From: an uncultured Anaerolineaceae bacterium
GTDB taxonomy: Bacteria > Chloroflexota > Anaerolineae > Promineifilales > Promineifilaceae
NCBI GenBank assembly: GCA_937967805.1
Contig: CALBTC010000019.1
Span: 1 to 44,844 of the forward strand
DNA length: 44,844 bases
Direction: 5' to 3'
Part shown: positions 1 to 8,737 of the stretch, one piece after another
How the letters are laid out: each line of letters begins with the position of its first letter
Numbering within the stretch: the stretch's first letter is position 1
The notes under the pieces: model-generated
The model's input: only the letters and a program-made list of their open reading frames with translations
What the model was told of the DNA's origin: nothing
Databases searched by the model: none
Program-made: the position numbers and the translations under genes

Positions 1-59
1 GTTAACGCCACCGTCAACAACAAACCAACCAAACCGCCAAACGCTAATTTTTTGAACAT
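1..59 (-). CDS. Start of an exported or membrane protein (partial)
   Basis: Reading leftward from an ATG at 59, the first 19 residues are two lysines followed by a hydrophobic run (MFKKLAFGGLVGLLLTVAL), which looks like a signal peptide or first membrane helix. A good ribosome binding site, AGGAGAG, lies at 64-70, five bases upstream of the start. The rest of the gene lies outside the window, so its function cannot be told. The 163 bases between this start and rpiA hold AT-rich leader sequence and a short stretch resembling the gtgaaaagt repeat family. I see no other gene there. Confidence 0.6.
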   Translation of the reverse strand, partial: MFKKLAFGGLVGLLLTVAL

Positions 60-222
60 TATTCTCTCCTGAAGGGCGAGTGAGGAAGTGAAAAGTGTCA
101 ATAAAAAGTGGTCTAAAAACTTGCCCACTCGCCTACTTGCAAACTTGTCCACCTGTAATGTTAGACGCTGTGACTATAGTAAAAACTGCTTACAGATTTC
201 TTACAGGTGGCTTGTCGTCTGG

Positions 223-921
223 TTACGGGCGGGTAAGGTGCTCGATGCCGCCGGGGGCGGCCAGGATGACGTCGGTGGCCAGGCCGAGGAAGAGACCGTG
301 CTCGACCACGCCAGGCTGCTGGCGAATGGCGGCGGCCAACTGCTGGGGATTGGCGATGGGGCCCAGGAAACAATCGAGGATGATGTTGTTTTCGTCGGTG
401 CGGAACGGCCGTTCCCCATCATCTTCCATCCGTTTTTCCACCCGCGCCCCCAGCGATGTTAAGTAGTCGGCCACGGGACGTTCGGCAAAAGGAATCACTT
501 CAACGGGCACCGGCACTTTGCTGCCCAACTGCGTCACCCGCTTGGTGTAATCAGCCACGATGACAAACCGTTTGGAAACAACAGCCACGATCTTTTCGCG
601 CAGCAGCGCGCCACCCAGCCCTTTAATCACGTCTAAATTGGGCGCAACTTCATCCGCCCCGTCAATCGTTATGTCTATTGTTGGATGCGCCTCAAATGTG
701 ACCAGGGGAATTTGTAGGGACTCAGCTTCGCGCGCCGTCTCGTCTGAGGTGGGGACAGCGACAATGTTTTGCAGCTTGCCTTCCTGCAACAATCTACCGA
801 TGGCACGGGTGGCGTGAACGGCCGTGCTGCCCGTACCTAATCCCACCACCATGCCGGACTCAATCAATTCAACCGCTTTTTCAGCCGCCTGCCGCTTCAA
901 ATCTGTGAGATTAGAAGTCAT
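223..921 (-). CDS. rpiA: Ribose-5-phosphate isomerase A
   Basis: The 232-residue product matches RpiA in length and motifs. It interconverts ribose 5-phosphate and ribulose 5-phosphate in the non-oxidative pentose phosphate pathway, in the cytoplasm. The phosphate-binding loop GLGTGSTA is near residue 27, the active-site motif DGADEV near 88, and KGLGGALLREK near 99. The start ATG at 921 follows an AGAGG ribosome binding site at about seven bases. It stands as a single gene after the restriction-modification pair, although gnd (4262-5176) of the same pathway lies nearby. Two ACGGCCGT octamers fall inside it, read as ERPF and STAV. Identification is secure. Confidence 0.95.
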   Translation of the reverse strand: MTSNLTDLKRQAAEKAVELIESGMVVGLGTGSTAVHATRAIGRLLQEGKLQNIVAVPTSDETAREAESLQIPLVTFEAHPTIDITIDGADEVAPNLDVIKGLGGALLREKIVAVVSKRFVIVADYTKRVTQLGSKVPVPVEVIPFAERPVADYLTSLGARVEKRMEDDGERPFRTDENNIILDCFLGPIANPQQLAAAIRQQPGVVEHGLFLGLATDVILAAPGGIEHLTRP

Positions 922-967
922 GTATACCTCTGATGCCTACATATAAAAATAAAAAGGGGAAAGATAG

Positions 968-1681
968 CTAATCATTCCAGATGAAATTGTTAGGCGGGAT
1001 AGGAATCTTTTGCACACGCCAACTAGCTTTGGTGTTCAACCGGCTAAATGATAAGCGTACCCGAAACGCCTCTCCGAGGCTTGGTGCATTTCTGCCCGCA
1101 ATCCAAATTGTGTCGTGTGGGGAAGGATTGTATCTTTCCTGAAGCAGACCATTGGGTACGGCTGCCACCGTCATTGAATTTAGACGATTGTTACCGGACA
1201 GATCATCGTAATTGTATTTGACAAAAATAGTGGTGGTAATGTAGCTATGCTCACGAATAGAGAGAATCTTGGGCAAACTTCCCTCAACTTCGACTTCTTC
1301 TTCTGCTCTTACCTGGCGCACCGTCATGGAAAACTGTGAGGTTTGGAGTGTTGCTGTTCCCTGCCCACTAACCTTTTCAGCTTTTGAATCTACAAAAAGC
1401 GCTTGTTGCACAGCGTAATCTGGATGAAAGAGGTATCGGGCACGTTTATAATCAATTTTGCCAAACAATCGCTGATCAATTTTGGCAACACCCATTCTGT
1501 CCAAAGCTTCACGGGTTATATCCTCGCCAATATCGGCTACAAAATCACTTTCTTCGCGGAAAATTTCGACGGCCGTTTCCCGGTAATCATAAATTGCCTG
1601 TACAACCAATCGCAATGACGCCTTTTCTATCTCCTCCAATCGATCAAGATTATGGGCCAGTTGTGCAGGATCGAGAAGCAT
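968..1681 (-). CDS. SfiI-like type II restriction endonuclease
   Basis: The 237-residue protein resembles the SfiI endonuclease along its length as I remember that sequence. Shared blocks include an early LEEIEKASLRLVVQA region, IDYKRARYL, FVDSKAEK, TTTIFVKYNY and LLQERYNPSPHDT. SfiI is a tetrameric enzyme of the PD-(D/E)xK fold that cuts GGCCNNNNNGGCC. Here Asp77, Asp98 and Lys100 have the spacing of its catalytic residues. The start lies three bases after the stop of the DNA methyltransferase gene, so the two form an operon with the methylase first. The segment is AT-richer than its surroundings and holds only one ACGGCCGT octamer, which suggests recent acquisition. The recognition site is inferred from homology. 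Confidence 0.8.
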   Translation of the reverse strand: MLLDPAQLAHNLDRLEEIEKASLRLVVQAIYDYRETAVEIFREESDFVADIGEDITREALDRMGVAKIDQRLFGKIDYKRARYLFHPDYAVQQALFVDSKAEKVSGQGTATLQTSQFSMTVRQVRAEEEVEVEGSLPKILSIREHSYITTTIFVKYNYDDLSGNNRLNSMTVAAVPNGLLQERYNPSPHDTIWIAGRNAPSLGEAFRVRLSFSRLNTKASWRVQKIPIPPNNFIWND

Positions 1682-1684
1682 CTA

Positions 1685-2755
1685 CTATTTATCCTCACCG
1701 AGTGGAAGTGTTAATTGCTGGCTTTGCAATTTGGCCTGCTCAATGTTCTTTTCCGCCAATTGCACATAATCTTCAATCAGTTCCAAGCCGATGAATTTTC
1801 TTTTTTGCTGAATGGCGGCGATAGCTGTCGTACCACTACCCATAAAGCAATCTAGCACAGTATCGCCAGGTTCGGTTAACAGTTGAATGAAACGACGGGG
1901 CAGCTCAAAAGGAAACTTCGCTTCGTGATCATCGTTAGCTCTGACCGAAGGAATATGCCATACACCGCGTGAACCCCACTCTTTCCATTCCTTCTTTGTC
2001 AGCCGCTTCCGGTCCACTTGCGTAACACCAGGCTTCCAAAACACATATAAATATTCAAACTCATCAACAGATTTGTAAGAGAGGCTGTGCCAGCGTGAAT
2101 TTTCCCAGGCAGCATCCTTTACCCAGGCACGTCGATCATACAAATAAAACCCGGCGTTTTGTCCCCATTCCTCTATAAGTCCGCCGACAATTTTTACTTT
2201 GGTCTGCGTTTCGTATTTACCGCCACGAATATTATTGCCATGCAGCCTGCGATCAACCGTTTGTTCGCTGCATCCTAATAATTCAGCAATTTGGTACCGA
2301 TTGTAATCAGGGTGTTCGGCCATTGCTGCCAGCACATCCTTACGTGTGATGGGCGAACGCCTGCTGCTAATCACTTCGGCTTGAATTTTTGGAATGTTGG
2401 GGTCTTTAAACACTAAAATATCGGCAATATTTATAACCAGGAAGCCACCCGGCTTAATGATGGGAAAATGAAGAGCTATAACTGTTGCCAGTAAATTCTG
2501 CCAATCTTCAAACGACAAGTCCGCCTCATATTCTTTACCCACAAAATAGGGCGGCGACCAGATACTTAGAGCAATGCTGTTGCGTTGAATCTGGGGAAGG
2601 AGTTGCCGTGCATCCCCATGATATATGCGATTTTCATCTAAGGGATTGTCTAACTGTTGACTTTGATAAAGCTCGGTGAGCTGCTCTTGTAACTCTAGCG
2701 GCATTCTATTTAAATCAAAACCATTTAATTTTGTCTCGCTAGTTGGGATTTTCAC
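1685..2755 (-). CDS. DNA methyltransferase of the SfiI-like system (probably m4C)
   Basis: This is a class beta DNA methyltransferase. The catalytic motif SPPY (about residues 67-70) comes first and the AdoMet-binding motif DCFMGSGTTAIAA lies near residue 302. SPPY is typical of N4-cytosine enzymes, which fits the SfiI type. A helix-turn-helix-like segment (YQIAELLGCSEQTVDRRL) in the middle may belong to the target recognition region. I place the start at the GTG at 2755, which has AGGAG at 2764-2768 eight bases upstream. An ATG thirteen codons earlier lies over the -10 box at 2782-2787 and is unlikely. It should protect the host from the nuclease encoded directly downstream. Confidence 0.85.
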   Translation of the reverse strand: MKIPTSETKLNGFDLNRMPLELQEQLTELYQSQQLDNPLDENRIYHGDARQLLPQIQRNSIALSIWSPPYFVGKEYEADLSFEDWQNLLATVIALHFPIIKPGGFLVINIADILVFKDPNIPKIQAEVISSRRSPITRKDVLAAMAEHPDYNRYQIAELLGCSEQTVDRRLHGNNIRGGKYETQTKVKIVGGLIEEWGQNAGFYLYDRRAWVKDAAWENSRWHSLSYKSVDEFEYLYVFWKPGVTQVDRKRLTKKEWKEWGSRGVWHIPSVRANDDHEAKFPFELPRRFIQLLTEPGDTVLDCFMGSGTTAIAAIQQKRKFIGLELIEDYVQLAEKNIEQAKLQSQQLTLPLGEDK

Positions 2756-2763
2756 GGCAAACG

Positions 2764-2787
2764 CTCCTAAAACTTTTGCACAGTATA
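2764..2787 (-). promoter_or_regulatory. -10 box and ribosome binding site of the methyltransferase gene
   Basis: On the minus strand TATACT (2782-2787) is followed by AGGAG (2764-2768) and then GTG at 2755 after eight bases. The box lies inside the longer possible reading frame, which argues for the shorter protein. No convincing -35 box is seen. Confidence 0.5.
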
Positions 2788-2866
2788 TCATCAAACAATT
2801 TAGAACGCATGTTTGCTAGTTGCAATTTTCAAGGGGAAAGAACAAGCTCACAGTTCTGCGCCACCG

Positions 2867-3340
2867 TCAACTGTTTGGTTTGATGATCATCGCTGAGAGT
2901 GCTTGCCGAATCTGCTCCCCAAGCGCGTTCATTGCTGCTTCACCCACGTACTCATCTTCTGCAACCTTGAGATAGTTCATGATTTGGGGTCCACGGTGCG
3001 TTTCCGGCTGGTCCGCCATGCGGGGCACGACGTGAAAATGCACGTGAGGGTGCCGGGGATGTTCGGCAAATTGCATGACGTATGTTTTTAAACAGCCGGT
3101 GACCTGTTTCAAGCACAAAGAAACGTGACGCAGCAGGCTGCCTAATTCGGCGGCTTCTGCCTCGGTCATTTCATCAATGGCGGCAATGTGACGCCGGGCT
3201 ACCAACACCAGCCAACCGGGCAAGCCCGTGTTGAAACTGTGGACCACATCCCAATGCTGTGCCCTAAAAATGCTGTCCCACAAAGGCGCTTCACCTTTGT
3301 CTCGCTGCGCCGTTAACTCACAAGTATGGCAGTCGATCAT
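2867..3340 (-). CDS. HIT family hydrolase
   Basis: The 157-residue protein carries the histidine triad HPHVHFHVVPR, with His99, His101 and His103 of the HxHxH core. Such proteins hydrolyse or transfer nucleotidyl groups, for example from dinucleoside polyphosphates or nucleotide-sugar and AMP conjugates. The substrate here cannot be read from sequence. An N-terminal CHTC pair (residues 4-7) may bind zinc, as in several HIT proteins. AAGGAG lies close upstream of the ATG at 3340. It is a single gene between the restriction-modification operon and a REP-like hairpin. Confidence 0.88.
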   Translation of the reverse strand: MIDCHTCELTAQRDKGEAPLWDSIFRAQHWDVVHSFNTGLPGWLVLVARRHIAAIDEMTEAEAAELGSLLRHVSLCLKQVTGCLKTYVMQFAEHPRHPHVHFHVVPRMADQPETHRGPQIMNYLKVAEDEYVGEAAMNALGEQIRQALSAMIIKPNS

Positions 3341-3387
3341 TTTCTCCTTCCCACAGCTTTTTCAATCGTTTTGTTCTTTAAAAAGGT

Positions 3388-3445
3388 GTCATTCCCGCGA
3401 AGGCGGGAATCTACAAGCCTGGACTCCCGCCTTCGCGGGAGTGAC
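3388..3445. repeat. REP-like hairpin element, family A
   Basis: The two arms, cattcccgcgaaggcggga and tcccgccttcgcgggagtg, form an imperfect inverted repeat flanked by gtc and gac. A diverged copy lies at 13802-13868. This type of short hairpin is widespread in bacterial genomes and is often spread by distant transposases. Here it lies in the gap between the HIT gene and the cNMP-binding gene. Confidence 0.8.
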
Positions 3446-3475
3446 AAGTATTGAATACTGTTTACTGATCACTGT

Positions 3476-4249
3476 CTACTCATCCTCTGGCGGCGACAAC
3501 ATCCCGGTATTCTTGCGCCGTCGCGCGGCCGTTTCGGCAATGTCGTCCTGGCTGCTGGGCGATTGGCGCATCCAGCGACGGAACGTGTTGCGATCAAAGG
3601 AGACCACTTTGACGCGGGTAACGGCCGTTACCGTAGCAATCCGTTCCCCCCCTTCCAGCAGGCCAATCTCGCCAAAATAATCTCCGGCCGTCAGGTAATC
3701 GACCACATGCTCTTTGCCGCCGGCGTCAACGTGGGTCACCTTCACAAACCCTTCTACAATGACGTAAAATCGCTCTGGCTGTTCCCCCTGGCGGATGATG
3801 TGGTCGCCCACTTTATACTGCTCGGTAGACTCCACGGCCGTTTCCACCATATCCTCGGGCAGCTTTTCCAAATCAAGGGGCGGGGCCGGTTCCAGCGGGC
3901 CGGTGTCGCGGGTGCGCTCAGCAGCCAACGCCTCAATCTCTTGGGCCACCAGCGGCGAGCTTTCAATCCAGCTGCGGAAGGTTTGGGTGTCCATGGCCAT
4001 GACGTCTACGGCCGTTTCTGCCCGCACCGTCGCCATGCGCCGGCTCTGGTGCAGCAAGCCCACCTCGCCAAAAAAGTCACCCGGACCCAGATAATCAATC
4101 ACCGCATCCAGGCCGTCTGGCGGCTGCAGCACCACAGACACCTTGCCTCGGGTAATGATATAAAATTTATCCGGCACATCCCCCTGCTGAATAATGTCTG
4201 CCCCGGCAGGAAAATGCTCTGGTCCAAATTTAGGTTTGTTTTCAAACAT
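3476..4249 (-). CDS. Protein with two cyclic-nucleotide-binding domains
   Basis: The 257 residues form two cNMP-binding (CAP_ED) domains in tandem, roughly 8-120 and 135-245. Each has the phosphate-binding-cassette pattern: FFGEVGLLHQSRRMATVRA in the first and YFGEIGLLEGGERIATVTA in the second. No DNA-binding or catalytic domain follows, so it probably acts as a ligand-sensing regulator through protein contacts, like the regulatory subunit of protein kinase A. The start lies 12 bases after the gnd stop and has no clear ribosome binding site, so translation may be coupled to gnd. The stop codon TAG is supplied by a repeat (acagtgatcagtaaacagt type). Four ACGGCCGT-type octamers occur inside. 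The ligand is unknown. Confidence 0.85.
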   Translation of the reverse strand: MFENKPKFGPEHFPAGADIIQQGDVPDKFYIITRGKVSVVLQPPDGLDAVIDYLGPGDFFGEVGLLHQSRRMATVRAETAVDVMAMDTQTFRSWIESSPLVAQEIEALAAERTRDTGPLEPAPPLDLEKLPEDMVETAVESTEQYKVGDHIIRQGEQPERFYVIVEGFVKVTHVDAGGKEHVVDYLTAGDYFGEIGLLEGGERIATVTAVTRVKVVSFDRNTFRRWMRQSPSSQDDIAETAARRRKNTGMLSPPEDE

Positions 4250-4261
4250 AAGCGATAACGA

Positions 4262-5176
4262 TCAATCCTCTGCTTTAACTAGAGCATGTCCACCAAACTG
4301 GTTACGCATGGCTGCCAACAATTTGGCAGCAAAACTTTCGTCCTGCCGGCTGACAAAACGGGCAAACAGCGAATGGGTGATAATTGGCGCGGGGATATCG
4401 AGGTCGATGGCTTCAAATACGGTCCAACGTCCTTCGCCGCTGTCAGGCACAAACCCTTTGATGTCGCTCAGCTCCACATCTTCGGCCAGGGCGTTGGCGG
4501 TTAAATCGAGCAGCCAGGAGCGCACCACGCTGCCAAAACGCCAAATCTCGGACACCTGATGTAAATCGAGATCAAATTCCTCTTTGGCTTTTAGAATCTC
4601 AAACCCTTCAGCGTAAGCCTGCATCAGGCCGTATTCGATGCCGTTGTGCACCATCTTGACAAAATGCCCGGCACCACGCGGCCCAACGTGACCCCACCCT
4701 TTGTCGGCGGCGGGCGCCAGGGTTTTGAGCGCGGGGGTAAGGGTGGCGACGGCCGTTTCCGACCCGCCCACCATCATGCTGTACCCTTCCTTTAAACCCC
4801 AAATGCCGCCGCTGGTGCCCACATCGACAAACTCAATGCCTTTCTGCGCCAGGGTGTCGCCCCGGCGCATCGACTCTTTGTAGTTGCTGTTGCCGCCGTC
4901 CACCGCCAGATCGCCTTCGCTGAGCAATTCGCCCAGTTCAGACACAACGCTTTCCGTTGGCTTGCCCGCGGGCACCATCACCCAAACCACGCGCGGCGGT
5001 GCCAGCTTTTCTACCGCTTCTGCCAGAGAATAGGCCGGGACAAGGCCCACCTCTTCAGCCAGATCATCGGTGACGGCATCATCCAGATTATACCCCACCA
5101 CCTCATGCCCATCCTGAATCAGCCGCCGCGCCATATTGGCGCCCATCTTACCTAAACCAATCATTGCTAACTTCAT
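4262..5176 (-). CDS. gnd: 6-phosphogluconate dehydrogenase, decarboxylating (short form)
   Basis: At 304 residues this is the short, GndA/YqeC-like form, not the 470-residue enzyme. It oxidises 6-phosphogluconate to ribulose 5-phosphate and CO2, and the short forms often use NAD. Visible motifs are the Rossmann loop GLGKMG (8-13), VDGGNSNYKES, the substrate site GTSGGIWGLKEGY and the catalytic-lysine region HFVKMVHNGIEYG. GAAGGA lies about nine bases before the ATG. It is followed by the cNMP-binding gene and lies near rpiA, so pentose phosphate functions are loosely grouped here. Confidence 0.93.
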   Translation of the reverse strand: MKLAMIGLGKMGANMARRLIQDGHEVVGYNLDDAVTDDLAEEVGLVPAYSLAEAVEKLAPPRVVWVMVPAGKPTESVVSELGELLSEGDLAVDGGNSNYKESMRRGDTLAQKGIEFVDVGTSGGIWGLKEGYSMMVGGSETAVATLTPALKTLAPAADKGWGHVGPRGAGHFVKMVHNGIEYGLMQAYAEGFEILKAKEEFDLDLHQVSEIWRFGSVVRSWLLDLTANALAEDVELSDIKGFVPDSGEGRWTVFEAIDLDIPAPIITHSLFARFVSRQDESFAAKLLAAMRNQFGGHALVKAED

Positions 5177-5254
5177 GCATTCAAGTCCTTCATCCTTTCA
5201 GGAGCCATGTTTGTCATCTTTTTGAGATTGCCGCTGGAAAGTGATCTCCTGTCT

Positions 5255-7273
5255 CTAATCTCCAATCTCCACTTCTTGCGTTTCTTGCCACGTCCGCAGC
5301 ACTTCGGCTACGCTCCACGCCTGGGCCGTGCAGCCCCGCGGCGTAAAGGGGGCGTCGCCGTCAAAAATCTCGCTTAGGCTGCCCACGGCATGGGCCCGAA
5401 TGTGGTGCCGCAGCAGCGAATCCAGGTAAGTTCGCGCCGCTGCCTTGTCACCGTACACGCGCAGGTGAGCACTCACAAAAGGCCCGATCAACCACCCCCA
5501 CACCGTCCCCTGATGGTAAGCGCCGTCTCGCTTTTGCCGGTCACCACCATAGTGGCCAACATACGCTTTATCATCGGCCGAAAGGCTGCGTAGGCCATGG
5601 GCTGTCACCAGATGACGGCCGCAAGCGTCCACCGCCGAGCGCTGCTGCTCCGGCGTCAGCGGGCTGTACGGCAGCGAAATGGCCAGCAGTTGGTTGGGCC
5701 GCAGGCTGCCGTCTAATCCATCGGCATCAGGGCCATCGATCACGTCGTAGCAGTAGCCCATTTCTTTATTCCAGAAGCGGGCAAACCCTTGCTTTACCTG
5801 TTTGCCCATTTCCTGGTACTCACCTGCCTCTTCCCCAAGCAGCCGGGCAAAGTCGGCCATGATGCACACTGCGTTGTACCACAAGGCATTGATCTCAACC
5901 GGCTTGCCAATACGCGACGTCACGACCCAGTTGTCTACTTTGGCGTCCATCCAGGTGAGCTGCACCCCCTCTTCCCCGGCAAAAAGCAGGCCGTCTTTTT
6001 CATCCATCTGGATGTTGTAGCGGGTGCCCCGCTTGTGCCATAGGATAATCTCTTGCAGCACAGGGAACAGTTCCCGTACCAGTTCATCGTCGCCGGTAGC
6101 GGCGTGATAAGCGCGCAATGCTTCAAAATACCAAAGCGTGGCATCGACGGTATTGTATTCCGGCCGTTCACCGGCGTCGGGGAAGCGGTTGGGCAACATG
6201 CCCTGGTCTACAAATTGGGCGAAGGTGCGCAAAATGGAGGCGGCGACCTCGGGCCGGCCGGTGGTGAGGGTGAGGCCAGGCAGGGCAATCATGGTGTCAC
6301 GCCCCCAGTCGCTAAACCAGGGGTAACCGGCGATGATGGAACGGCCGTCCTTGTCCCGCGCCGTCGGTCTTTTCACCACAAACTGGTCAGCCGCCAGCAC
6401 CAACTGTTCTACTTCTGCCGGCAATTTTAGCGTATGAACTTTCCGGGCTTTTTCTAATAGCGACGCCTCATACGCCCGCCGCTCGGCATAGGCCGCATCG
6501 CCATCCAAATCAGCATTTGCTTCGGTGCTGGCCACCAGCGTTAACGATTCGCCGGGGCGCAGCACAGTACGCAGATGCGCGGCATAGATGTGGTCTTCTT
6601 GAACATCGTTCTGGCCGCGGTGCTCCTCAATGCTCAGGAAAAAATCTTCGTACCAGTCAAACTGGGGCCTCATCTGCATTTTGTCGCTGAGCAGATAAAA
6701 CGGTGTGGCTGCTTCATGCACCTGAAAGCAAAGCCCGTTGTCCACAGCTTCAATTTCCGGCTCCCAATCGTTGACAATAGTTGTGTCGTGGTAATCTCGG
6801 TAATTGATAAACGCCTTGGCTTCCATTGTCAGCGGACCGGTAGCGCGGGTGAGTTTGTATTGCAGGTAGGTGGTGTTGGCTCCCGGCTGCATCCAGATGC
6901 GCTTTTCCAGCAGCGCGTTGCCAAAAGCAAAAGTCCAGACCGGTGTTGTGCCTTCCAAATGAAAGCGATTGATAAAACAGTGGCCATTACCCTCAACGAC
7001 GCCATTAGCCCATCGGTTTACATAAAGCGGATAGAAACGGCCGCTTTGCGGATAAATCCCTTCATACTCCACCGTCTCATCCACTTTGGCCAGCAGCAGC
7101 GTGCGCCCTAAAGGCGGCGCCAGCGCCGCCATGAGCAAGCCATGGTAGCGACGCGTCAGCGTACCGGCCACGGTGCCGGAAGCAAAACCGCCAATGCCGT
7201 TTGTCACCAACCATTCTCGCGATTCGGCCGCTGCCAAATCACCACATAGTTCACGTCCAAAATCGATTAACAA
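5255..7273 (-). CDS. Glycogen debranching enzyme (amylo-alpha-1,6-glucosidase type)
   Basis: The 672-residue protein has an N-terminal GDE domain (WLVTNGIGGFASGTVAG, TRRYHGLL) and a C-terminal (alpha/alpha)6-barrel with the signatures GYPWFSDWGRDTMIALPGL, TWMDAK and GCTAQAWSVAEV. This is the archaeal/bacterial single-polypeptide debranching type that hydrolyses alpha-1,6 branch stubs of glycogen. I choose the TTG at 7273 as start because AAGGAG (7281-7286) lies exactly seven bases upstream; a TTG eight codons earlier would overlap that site. The last residues EIGD and the stop come from a gagattggagatt repeat that also ends the plsC gene. Fit to the family is strong. Confidence 0.9.
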   Translation of the reverse strand: MLIDFGRELCGDLAAAESREWLVTNGIGGFASGTVAGTLTRRYHGLLMAALAPPLGRTLLLAKVDETVEYEGIYPQSGRFYPLYVNRWANGVVEGNGHCFINRFHLEGTTPVWTFAFGNALLEKRIWMQPGANTTYLQYKLTRATGPLTMEAKAFINYRDYHDTTIVNDWEPEIEAVDNGLCFQVHEAATPFYLLSDKMQMRPQFDWYEDFFLSIEEHRGQNDVQEDHIYAAHLRTVLRPGESLTLVASTEANADLDGDAAYAERRAYEASLLEKARKVHTLKLPAEVEQLVLAADQFVVKRPTARDKDGRSIIAGYPWFSDWGRDTMIALPGLTLTTGRPEVAASILRTFAQFVDQGMLPNRFPDAGERPEYNTVDATLWYFEALRAYHAATGDDELVRELFPVLQEIILWHKRGTRYNIQMDEKDGLLFAGEEGVQLTWMDAKVDNWVVTSRIGKPVEINALWYNAVCIMADFARLLGEEAGEYQEMGKQVKQGFARFWNKEMGYCYDVIDGPDADGLDGSLRPNQLLAISLPYSPLTPEQQRSAVDACGRHLVTAHGLRSLSADDKAYVGHYGGDRQKRDGAYHQGTVWGWLIGPFVSAHLRVYGDKAAARTYLDSLLRHHIRAHAVGSLSEIFDGDAPFTPRGCTAQAWSVAEVLRTWQETQEVEIGD

Positions 7274-7431
7274 GCAATCACTCCTTCGCGCGGTCAAGTC
7301 GGTCTCACAGATTATAGTGGGCGAATGGGCAAGTAAGCGAGTTTGCCGGTAAGCTTTTCATGCACCGTTCAAACTCCGTCCCATTATACACTTGCACGGC
7401 GAATCTGATAACGCTAGAGTTACACACTATC

Positions 7432-8079
7432 ATGGCCAAAAAGAAACCATCCCCCGATCACGTCCAAATCGTCTTGCAGCGGCTGCAAGCGGCCCATCCC
7501 GATGCCCACTGCGAGCTCAACTACGAGACGCCGCTGCAGCTGCTGGTGGCTACCATCCTCTCGGCCCAAACTACTGACATACGCGTCAACCAGGTCACGC
7601 CCGAACTGTTTGCCAAATATCCAGACGCGGCCGCTTTTGCCGCTGCGGACCGAGCCGAGCTGGAAGAAACGATTCGCCCTACCGGCTTTTTTCGGCAAAA
7701 GGCGCGGTTTATTCAGGAAACGGCCGTCACCCTCTTACAAAATCACGGCGGCGACGTACCGGACACGATGGAAGAACTCACCCGGCTCACAGGCGTCGCC
7801 CGCAAAACGGCCAACGTGGTCCTGGGCGAAATCTACGGCAAGGCCGAAGGCATTACCGTCGATACCCACGTCAAGCGCGTGGCTCACAAGTTGGGGCTCA
7901 CCTCCACCAATAAAGACCCGGTAAAAGTGGAGCGGGAGTTAATGACCATTATTCCCAAGGAGCATTGGATCAATGTTTCGCACTGGCTTATTTTTCACGG
8001 CCGTCGCGTTTGTATTGCCCGCCGCCCTGACTGCCCCAACTGTACCCTCAACGACATCTGCCCTTCAGCGGAGCTGTAA
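7432..8079 (+). CDS. nth: Endonuclease III
   Basis: This base-excision repair DNA glycosylase/AP lyase removes oxidised pyrimidines. The 215-residue product has the helix-hairpin-helix with catalytic lysine (LTGVARKTANVVLG), the catalytic aspartate in VDTHV, and the C-terminal iron-sulfur ligands C-x6-C-x2-C-x5-C (CIARRPDCPNCTLNDIC). I start at the ATG at 7432, which gives the usual family length. An upstream ATG at 7360 would add 24 residues without similarity. No clear ribosome binding site precedes the start. The gene runs away from the debranching enzyme, with promoters presumably in the 158-base gap. Confidence 0.95.
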   Translation: MAKKKPSPDHVQIVLQRLQAAHPDAHCELNYETPLQLLVATILSAQTTDIRVNQVTPELFAKYPDAAAFAAADRAELEETIRPTGFFRQKARFIQETAVTLLQNHGGDVPDTMEELTRLTGVARKTANVVLGEIYGKAEGITVDTHVKRVAHKLGLTSTNKDPVKVERELMTIIPKEHWINVSHWLIFHGRRVCIARRPDCPNCTLNDICPSAEL

Positions 8080-8126
8080 GTAACATGATGCTGCCTACCC
8101 CTCGCCCCCAGAAAAAAAGAGGCACT

Positions 8127-8615
8127 ATGGATTTCACCACGATTTTGCTCATCATTGTGGCGCTGCTTTTTATGCTCATCGCTTACCTGCGGCACGACGG
8201 CAGCCTGACCACTGGTTTAAGGTCCGGTTTTAACACCTTTGTTAAGCTTATTCCTATCTTTATTGCCGTCTTCATCATCGTGGGTTTGTCGGAGACGCTG
8301 GTGCCGCAGGAAATGGTCAGCCGCTGGCTGGGCAACCAGTCCGGCTGGCGCGGCATTGTGCTGGCATCGGCTCTGGGCGCGGTGATGCCGCCCAGCATTT
8401 TTGTCAGTTTCCCCCTGGCAGCAACGCTGTACAAAGCGGGTGCCGGCATCGGTGCGGGCGTCGCCTTTGTCACCTCCTGGTCGCTGCTGACGCTGTTTCG
8501 TATGCCGCTGGAGGTGAGCATCGTCGGCCTGCGGCCCACGCTCATTCGCATGGGCGTGGGGCTCATTTTCCCCGTCATCGCCGGGTTCGTTGCCGATCTT
8601 TTGTTTGGGACATAA
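8127..8615 (+). CDS. Half-size permease (YraQ/ArsP-like, UPF0718)
   Basis: The 162 residues hold about four to five membrane helices. The pattern resembles the permease family that includes YraQ and ArsP, especially FVKLIPIFIAVFIIVGLSE and GAVMPPSIFVSFPLAATLYKAG (PPSIFVSFP like the family's PxxP loop). Full-length members have about 300-350 residues in two halves, so this is a single-half version. It starts at the ATG at 8127 behind AGAGG; an in-frame ATG at 8085 lies earlier but lacks a site. It follows nth by 47 bases and may be cotranscribed. The substrate is unknown. Confidence 0.6.
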   Translation: MDFTTILLIIVALLFMLIAYLRHDGSLTTGLRSGFNTFVKLIPIFIAVFIIVGLSETLVPQEMVSRWLGNQSGWRGIVLASALGAVMPPSIFVSFPLAATLYKAGAGIGAGVAFVTSWSLLTLFRMPLEVSIVGLRPTLIRMGVGLIFPVIAGFVADLLFGT

Positions 8616-8661
8616 GAAATTAGCCACAGAGGACACAGAGGTTTATGAGAATCTGAGTGAG

Positions 8662-8722
8662 AGACCCGAAGGGTTTTACTTCATACAATCCCAAACATTT
8701 AGAGGCGAAACCCTTCGGGTCT
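8662..8722. repeat. 15-bp perfect inverted repeat
   Basis: AGACCCGAAGGGTTT (8662-8676) is repeated in inverse at 8708-8722, with 31 bases between. It lies after the permease gene and just before a small reading frame. A ccacagagg-type repeat fragment lies immediately upstream (about 8622-8642). It could terminate transcription, although no T-run follows. Confidence 0.7.
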
Positions 8723-8737
8723 TGGTGGCAAAAAAGA

